DNA of 64,000 bases, from assembly GCA_017311185.1 (NCBI GenBank), contig JAESUZ010000968.1, positions 1,178,001 to 1,242,000 of the forward strand, written 5' to 3'. How positions within the stretch are numbered: position 1 is the stretch's first letter; each line of letters starts with the position of its first letter. The position numbers were made by a program, and so were the translations under genes. Positions 57,187 to 64,000 of the stretch are shown in pieces. Under the pieces are notes generated by a model that was not told the DNA's origin, made no database searches, and saw only the letters and a list, made by a program, of their open reading frames with translations. Source of the DNA: Proteles cristata cristata. Its lineage: Eukaryota > Chordata > Mammalia > Carnivora > Hyaenidae.

Positions 57187-57965
57187 AAATGTATTTAAAT
57201 GCGTATTACAGTACAAAATACATAATTCTATTAGTGGGGAAGACTGCATATACACCCACATTCTCAAATATTCACAAAAAACCCTTCAGGAAGGATACAT
57301 ATAAAACGTCAACAGTGTACCTTTGGAGAGTGGGCTTGGGAACTGGGAACTTTTACTTCTCAGCCTTTAAAAAACCCCCTATGAGCATGTAGCATTTTCA
57401 TAATTTAAATTCTAATACACAAAGCTGTGGGGGTGGGGTGGGCAGAGGAAGCAGAACACAGGTCAGATGGGTAATGCATACGCGCCGGGTCGGCGTGCCA
57501 TCATTGCTACCTTTAAATAGGCTTGAAAATTTACGTAACAAAAAGCTTGATAATAATCGACTGAAAAACAAAACAAAACAAAAACCCGTCTCAATCTAGT
57601 CCGTGTCCCGTGCAGTGACTTTAGACATAAATCCTGTGATCAGTATTCACTCAGTGCAAACATGTTCCCAGGAACGGATGGTAGAGAGAACCGGCATGAT
57701 CAGATTCTAGGATTTTAGGAGGTGCAGGTAATTGAATTTTCACATTGGAACCAGTAAAAAGTAACACTTGAGCACAAATGAAAAGATACCAAAATAGAAA
57801 AGTTCACATTTTGCAAATCAAATCTCGCAGCACACGGAGACGCAGGCAGAGGAAAAGGTCGGCGTGTCTCCAGGGCTCATGGGAAGATAAGCCCGGAGAC
57901 TGACGAAGACAAAAGCGGCCCCACTGAGACAGGGGACTCAGACCACGTTCCAGCAGGCAGACGCC

Positions 57966-57989
57966 CGCTGAATATATTCATATTCAGCG
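57966..57989. repeat. Perfect palindrome, 10-bp arms
   Basis: CGCTGAATAT (57966-57975), loop ATTC, ATATTCAGCG (57980-57989). Confidence 0.95.
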
Positions 57990-59167
57990 CTTCCGAGGAG
58001 GAGCGCACAGCCAGGCCTGGGGAAAAGGCAGTCAATGTGAAACAGAGTCTCAAGCGAGGATACGATCAGGGTCTACAATAGCGGCACACAATGGTGAGCG
58101 GTAATCAGAGAAGAGTGTGAAAGTGGAACAGAGGAGCCCAGGAGGTGATGTAATCCTGGAGGCCGGAGCTGGAGGCTGCAGAGCCCAGGATGTGGAGGCT
58201 CGAGGCGGGAGTCCAAAGCCCTGGGGCTGGGCAGGGTAAGCAGGGTTCCCACGGCGTCAGGTGCCAGCCCCACCCTGTCTCCCTGGCCTGTCCCACAGCA
58301 CTTCCGTCTAGTGCCGCACAGGGAAGCAGAGCGAAGGGTCTCCCTTGGGTGGCATCTGTGGGAAACCTCTGCAATGGTGGCTCCCTCTTCAAGATCCCAG
58401 CCGACGCACAAACTGTACATAAAGGCGAAGATTCGGAGACGCTCCTCGAAGCTGTTTACCTGATTCTTTGCCCAAACGTGTTACTCAGCCAATCGGAAGA
58501 ACCTAGTCTGGGTAGTTCAGGTATTTCCAGTAGGGGGAGAATAATCTTAGAAGGAGCTTGAGCCCATTCACACTCCATGACACGCGGATCTGGCCTAGAA
58601 GGTCCTCCAATCCGCCGCTCCCGCCCCCGCCACCCGGCCAGGTGGCTGTTCAAAGCGGACACTCACTGCTGGGCCCTCCTCCACCCCTGCTTCTCTGGCT
58701 CCAGGCCCCTTGGCCTCCCTGGTGGTCCTCGGCTCAGCAATGTGCCCCTTCCCTGGGCTGCAGTCCTGTCCTTCGCACTGCCGGCCGGAGTCAGGGGCCA
58801 TACCGGGGTGTTCCCCACCTGCTGGGAACCCTCTCAAGCTCTGAGTGGTCCCCCCAAGCCCACCCTTCCCAGGCTCACACTGAACCAGAGGACACCCCAG
58901 ACCCCTTGGCCCAGGGCCCACAGCGCAGCCCTGCTGCACAGCGGATGACAATGGTCAGAGCTTAAGACTGTCAGCCACCATGGTGCCAAGGTGAAGGCAA
59001 CAGGGCACGTGTTCCAAAGGGTAAGAAGTGCCACCCAACTGCCACCTTTGTTTCAAAGCAAGGTTTATATCATTTAACCTCTGAGGTTTCTAGTTACCAT
59101 CCAACCACTCTCCTCTCACAAAAGGGTCTGGAGAAAGGCCTGTGTGGCCTTGTCCCACACACCAGCT

Positions 59168-59245
59168 GCACCCACATCACCTGGGAACGTTAGAAACCTA
59201 AATTCTCAGGCCCCACTGCCCTGCAGAGTCAGAACCTCTGGGAGC
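59168..59245 (+). mobile_element. MER5A-like fragment
   Basis: acatcacctgggaacgttag, aaattctcaggccccac and gagtcagaacctctggg follow the MER5A interior; both ends are missing. Confidence 0.68.
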
Positions 59246-60059
59246 CGCGCTCACACTCTACCTTCTCACTCCTGCCCACTCTGCACCTTGTTCCCACTTC
59301 TCCAGTGCTGCCCGGGTCACCGTGAGCTGCCCCTGGCGAATCCAATGAACATTCTTCACCTGTGGCCTTTGAAGTCCTCTGTGCTACTGGATTTGACCCT
59401 GCTGGTTACTCTTTGAAATCCAAGCCCCTAGACAGTCTGCACCTTTGCTGGGCTCAGAGGCCCCTCTGAGAAGCCGACGGCAGGCATGGACTCTGGGGAT
59501 ACACACAACTATTTGTGGGTGTGTGGATGCCCTGACGCCCACCACGGACTCCCGCTTAAACCTCCTGTTCTACTTTGCTGGTTTTCACAGTGGCTCGTTC
59601 TCCTGCTTCCTGCCCTGTCTTCTCAGCTCCACGCTGGTGCCCCAGGGTCCGACCTTGGCCACTGTCTTCTTCTTTCTACACCTCCTCCCGGGTGACCTCA
59701 TTCCCATTCCTGGGCCTGCTGCCCTGCAGACACTCGTGGCTGCCACCTGCTGTCCAGCCCTCCAGCTGTCTGCTAGCCACCCCTCTACATGTCCTGCACT
59801 CACCTCACATTCCTCAAGCCTCAAACAAAAGAGCCCTATCCTAAAACTCCTTCCGTTACTAATCCTTCCATGGACCCAGTTATCAGAGCTGGAAATCTGT
59901 GCATTGTTCTTGAGTCCTTCCCCCGCTGCAACAACAAACTATGATTCTTGCTAGCAAAAGCAGCCCCTGAATTTCCACTCTCTCCACTCACCACGTACCT
60001 GCATTCAGGCCCTCATCTGCTGGTTGGGAGGTTGGCTGTGGCAGTCTCCCGGCCCTAAT

Positions 60060-60595
60060 CTTTCCCCGATTGCCATGATTCCCCCAGCCACCAGAAGGAA
60101 TTACTACAAGAGAGGAAAAGATTCCAAAGAAAGCTGTTTACGGTGACCTTATTTGGGATCCAAGGACTAAGTGGAGAGCATTTAGGATGTAGGACTGAGA
60201 TATTGTAAAGACACGGTAGCTCCCCAGCAGTCGTTATAAATGCACCCCCTAAAGATGTCCATGTCTTAACATCCAGAACCTCACACGATGCTACCGTTAG
60301 AGTGGCAAGGAGAACTTGACCATTCAGTTAAGGATCCTGAGATGGGAGATTAACCTGGATTACTTGGGGTGGACCCAGCACATTCAGAAGGATCCTTGCA
60401 AAGAAGAGGCAGGAGGGTCAGAGAAAGAAAAGAGAACAGGACAGAAGCAGAGGGGAGGGAAGGACAGAGAGAGATGTTCGTGGCGGGGGGAGACTGAAGA
60501 TGCTATGCTGCTGGCTTTGAAGATGAAAGAAGGGGCCGCTAGCCAAGGAATGCAAGCAGCCTCTACAGACCATTCGTTCTAGCGGCAATAGGAAC
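60060..60595 (+). mobile_element. Old LTR-like interspersed repeat
   Basis: aaagatgtccatgtcttaac, cctgagatgggagattaacctgg, ggctttgaagatgaaagaagg and gccaaggaatgcaagcagcc match a common mammalian LTR-like repeat (MaLR type likely, name uncertain). Confidence 0.5.
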
Positions 60596-60656
60596 ACAGA
60601 GGAATTTGCTTACCCTCACGGATATCACAAACTCACTTACCCCCTGCCCAAGAAAA

Positions 60657-60709
<53 letters not shown>
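60657..60709. repeat. (CA)n microsatellite
   Basis: About 26 uninterrupted CA units, the longest in the window. Confidence 0.97.
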
Positions 60710-60712
<3 letters not shown>

Positions 60713-62929
60713 CAAGCCCTATGATAGGATGATAGGTCAGGATGCCAATAAGAACGGTAGAGAAAAGGCCTGCATCTGTCTTTCACAGTCTTTCTGGTTC
60801 CAACTGTGACAATGACATTGTGGATGTGGTCATAACAGGGCAGACTGTGTCCTCTGTGCTAGATGTGATTGTTGCTTATAGCTCTGTCCCTTTGTCTATC
60901 AGATTTGAAAACTCTTCTCTGGGTTCCTGAAACTCTGGGGCTCGTTCCGGTTCCTCCTGGCGTCACCCCAGCTTTGCAGCTGCTCTGTGGAACCCTGAGG
61001 AGGGCAGCCAGGAAAACCAGCTGAGACGGTCTACCTTCTCCCTCAGGCGTCCCCAGGCACGAAGACGCTTGATGTTCATTCCTTACTGCTTAGCCTCTCT
61101 CTTTCCGTTATGTGCGCCTGTACCCTGGTTCACTGAGATCAGCATCTGGGATTACATATGCCTGCAGGCAGCGTTTAGGAACCTGATTACAAACCCAAGA
61201 AACTAAAACAGACTAAGCCAACATCTGACGGAATCTCAGGAAATAAACACACAGTGACCCTACGGATCTGATCACTTCACCCTACACATGCTGCAACGGA
61301 AGCCCAGAGAGGTTCAAGGACTTCGAGACGGTCAGAGCAAGGGAGTGAAGATGGAGAAGCCAACTTTCCCACTTCTCAACGCTGCAGTGAATGGTAAAGG
61401 GCACTTCCATAATTGCGGATTTTGGAAATTAGAAAAAGGAACCTAGTGATCTCCTGAAATTTAATTAACTAGCCCTCACTGATACCTCGCCCACAGAGAG
61501 CACAGAATGGACTGAAGTAAACCTTAGTAGGAAGCAGGTTTCAGGCCCATTACAGCTGCCAAGAGAGGATGTGAAGAGGGGTGAACGGGCCAAAGAAACC
61601 CTGCCAGGGGAAATGCTTTCCCAGGCAGGCGTGGAATGAAAAGGTGCCAACCCGAGTGGAGTTATTTATAGTCACACAACAAAGGGATGACTTCAATAAT
61701 ACCTCCTGAGCTGGGAGAAAAGGCATTTCACAGATATTCAAAAGATCAAGGGACTGTGTCTAACAGTTTGCCTGAAAAACGACAAGGCCCCCATCTGACA
61801 AGGGAGTGCCTGCCTGGCCCAGTTACCCTAGGGAAAATACATCTACATTTTGAGGAAAGGAAAAAAAAAAAGTTGGAGATTTAGAGAAAAAAAAAAGTGG
61901 AGACTCAGAGGGATAAAGTCAAAAGAATTAATAATATATAAAATTACAAAAATACCTTTAAAGAGTTATTATTTGTTTAGTCTCAGACATGTCTAACTGG
62001 AGGCATGAAACACCTTTACAGGCTCAAGCGTAGATTTGTGAGTTTCTTCTTAATCTCTTCGGGAAGAGGGGGATCAAAGAGATTCCCCATCTAGATCCAG
62101 TCACATACTGGATATGGGGGAAATGCTGATTTGCTCCTAGGGTTTCCTGGCAACGGACTTGCCCGGCCGGACACAGGAAGGCTATTTTGGAACGAGGGAA
62201 CCCCTGACCCCAGAGGACACCTCTAGCTTCTGTGGCGGCACCAGGCACTGTGGGGCCTGCTGCTTTAGGGCTCACTTCAGGCCAACGCTCTGAAGCAGGA
62301 CTCAATCTCAGAATTTCAGCCAACGGGAATGTACTCTCTGCAGCACGGCCTTTATTTCCACCTGAGCCTCCTGGGATCTGCTCTGGCTTCCCAGAAAACA
62401 TTTTCTTTTTTTTTTTAAGTCTGTTAAGATACTCTTTCCCTGAGGCTGGCCACACAACATGGCTCAATCCTCTTAATTCTACAGCTCAAAGGCTTCAGCT
62501 TAAGTATGGAAAGCAGAGAAAAAGGAAGAAATTCTTAAACATCTAAGTGAGGGAGAAAAATCCACGGGCACCCGGTGGCAACACTCCAGCTGAAGAAGGC
62601 TGCTGAATATATTTAAAGCTTCAGATATCATCTGGGGTTTAGATTTCAAATCCAATGAAAATGGTCACAGTTGTTTACACATAAGCACAAAGACCTCCAC
62701 AGGGAAAGGGTCTAATTCTCTGGGCTTCATGCCTTTCCCAATCTGCAAAGTGGAAACAATCATTTCTCCCTCAGGAATGCTGGAAAGATGAATGGGTTTG
62801 CGAACAGACCTACATTAGTGCTCGGACTCTAGGAAGAACTGTTGAAAACCCTTCACTTGGGGCACTCCCACTCGCTCATGACGGTGCTTGGCTTTACTCC
62901 CAAAGGTCAGACAGAAGCATAACGTGAAT
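60710..62929. other. Intergenic, mostly unique; MIR-like at about 61.25-61.34 kb
   Basis: ggaagcccagagaggttcaaggacttcgagacggtcagagc resembles MIR reversed. No gene recognised. Confidence 0.45.
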
Positions 62930-63190
62930 TCCAAAAACCGTACAGAAACAGCGACTCGTGTTAACTATGTCAATAGGCAAAACAGCTGGAAGAATACTTC
63001 AAGTTACATAACATTTAATTAACAGCCTTCACATCAAAAAGGGCTTTTACAGATCAACTATAGAGACCCAAAAGAAGAACGGGCAAAGGAGATCAAAAAG
63101 CAGTTCTCGTTAACAATAGAGATAGTCAATTAAATCCATTAAAAGCCACTCGATGTACAGATTAAGATGATGTGGCACTTGTGTCCACTA
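62930..63190 (+). mobile_element. Old L1 ORF2 fragment
   Basis: agacccaaaagaagaacgggcaaaggagatc and gagatagtcaattaaatcc resemble degenerate L1 ORF2 sequence. Confidence 0.5.
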
Positions 63191-63369
63191 TTTCAGCCAG
63201 AAAAATCCACCCGAGGAAAAAAATTAGGGGGAAGTTCCTGTAAGAGCTGGAACCCAATGTAAAGCACCTTCCTTCTGGTATTTAAGGGTCCCAAAGCATT
63301 TTGGTTGGTTCTCACCTGCTCAGGCATAAGAGTGAGTGAGTGGATACCCTGCCTGGGTATACAGAACTT

Positions 63370-63571
63370 TTTTTTTTTTCCTTTAAGTTTGTCTATCTTG
63401 AGAAAGACCGAGACAGCATGAGTGGGGGAGGCGCAGAGAGAGGAGAGAGAATCCCAAGCAGGCTCCACGCTGTCAGCCCAGAGCCTGACACAGGCCTCAA
63501 ACTCCATAAGATCGTGATCTGAACTGAACACGAGAGTCTGACACTTAACCGACCGAGCTAACCAGGCGCCC
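63370..63571 (-). mobile_element. CAN SINE
   Basis: Reverse copy with T tail and gagctaaccaggcgcccc head. ACAGAA(C)TT occurs on both flanks. Confidence 0.9.
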
Positions 63572-63923
63572 CTGACAGAATTCCTGATCAGTTTTCTTTA
63601 CTGCTATGTTCTTAAATATGAACAGGCAACCAAGAAAACTATTTGTGTAAAGTCTGCAACATGGAACATGGAAAAGAAAAAGATCAAAGCAAATAAGCAG
63701 AAAAATAAACATGTCAGAGAACAAAAGAAAATGTGCAAAAATGGTCCTGATCTTTTCGAGGTATGTAAGGAAATGGGAAATCCTTGTGAATGAAACAACA
63801 GCATTACTGGGGTCCACTTCAAATTACCCTGACAGTGCTGGGGTGGGGAGGAAATGGCCGGGGGCGTGGTGTCACAGATTTAAACACTGGCTCTATGTTG
63901 ACACTGTTAAACCTGAATGCTGA
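63572..63923. other. Intergenic, nothing recognised
   Basis: AT-rich sequence between SINEs with no recognised feature. Confidence 0.4.
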
Positions 63924-64000
63924 GGGGCGCCTCGGTGGCTCAGTCACAGACTGCGGCTCAGGTCATGATCTCATGGTTCATGGGTTCGAGCCCCACGTCG
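63924..64000 (+). mobile_element. CAN SINE, cut by the window end
   Basis: Forward head GGGGCGCCTCGGTGGCTCAG through the B box (gggttcgagccccacgtcg); the body lies outside the window. Confidence 0.9.

Larger units (their letters stand above)
55960..57420 (+). mobile_element. Old L1 (ORF2 3' part and 3'UTR)
   Basis: Degenerate ORF2-like text (gatctcatttcagatgtagc, aactggcaaagattaaaatg, cgtgaattggtatagccac) and 3'UTR-like text (ttcaggaaggatacatataaaacg). Three SINEs interrupt it. No frame is intact. Confidence 0.72.
57421..60059. other. Intergenic, mostly unique
   Basis: No gene recognised. Contains the 57966 palindrome and a MER5A scrap near 59.17 kb. Confidence 0.45.

Noticed and set aside
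3145..64000. Recurring predicted peptides of the form WVAQSVKHLTLAQVMISRF
   Set aside because: They are translations of the SINE head in its various copies, not a gene family.
53000..64000. FKBP6 exons expected by synteny on the - strand
   Set aside because: I looked for FKBP-domain and TPR-like coding text and saw none. In human the gap is larger than this window covers.

Overview
This is nuclear DNA from a carnivoran mammal, most likely a feliform. The window is full of tRNA-Lys-derived CAN SINEs whose heads read like GGCGCCTGGGTGGCTCAGTC, with a CT-rich body and an A-rich tail. Dog-type and bear/weasel-type SINE heads are not seen. Gene content is that of the Williams-Beuren region (human 7q11.23): the 3' end of BAZ1B and the whole of FZD9, tail to tail. 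This is the mammalian order as I know it.

Layout. 1-2868 (+): the last coding exons, bromodomain C-terminus, stop codon, a probable 3'UTR intron and the poly(A) signal of BAZ1B. 2.9-6.8 kb: a short convergent intergenic spacer with two SINEs. 6.82-9.35 kb (-): FZD9, a single-exon Wnt receptor gene of 591 codons inside a CpG island. 9.35-64 kb: a large non-coding interval upstream of FZD9. By synteny it should lead toward FKBP6, but no FKBP6 exon was recognised. It holds more than 45 SINE copies, old L1 segments (notably 33.2-35.5, 42.5-45.4 and 56-57.4 kb), MIR, MER5A, another hAT-like element, MLT1/MST LTR fragments, several microsatellites, an orphan CpG island at about 40.0-40.75 kb beside a Z-DNA-prone tract, and a second CpG-rich spot at 50.3-50.56 kb with a duplicated TCTCGCGAGA-type motif.

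The two genes have separate jobs: BAZ1B is a nuclear chromatin kinase/remodelling subunit and FZD9 is a plasma-membrane Wnt receptor. They share only the locus. I found no operon, phage, CRISPR array or other novel system. The most unusual structure is in the repeats: at several places two or three SINEs sit in series at one target sequence, each separated by another copy of the same target-site duplication. A SINE subfamily with its own diagnostic body and tail also looks young. SINE boundaries are good to a few bases where a target-site duplication is given, and approximate elsewhere.
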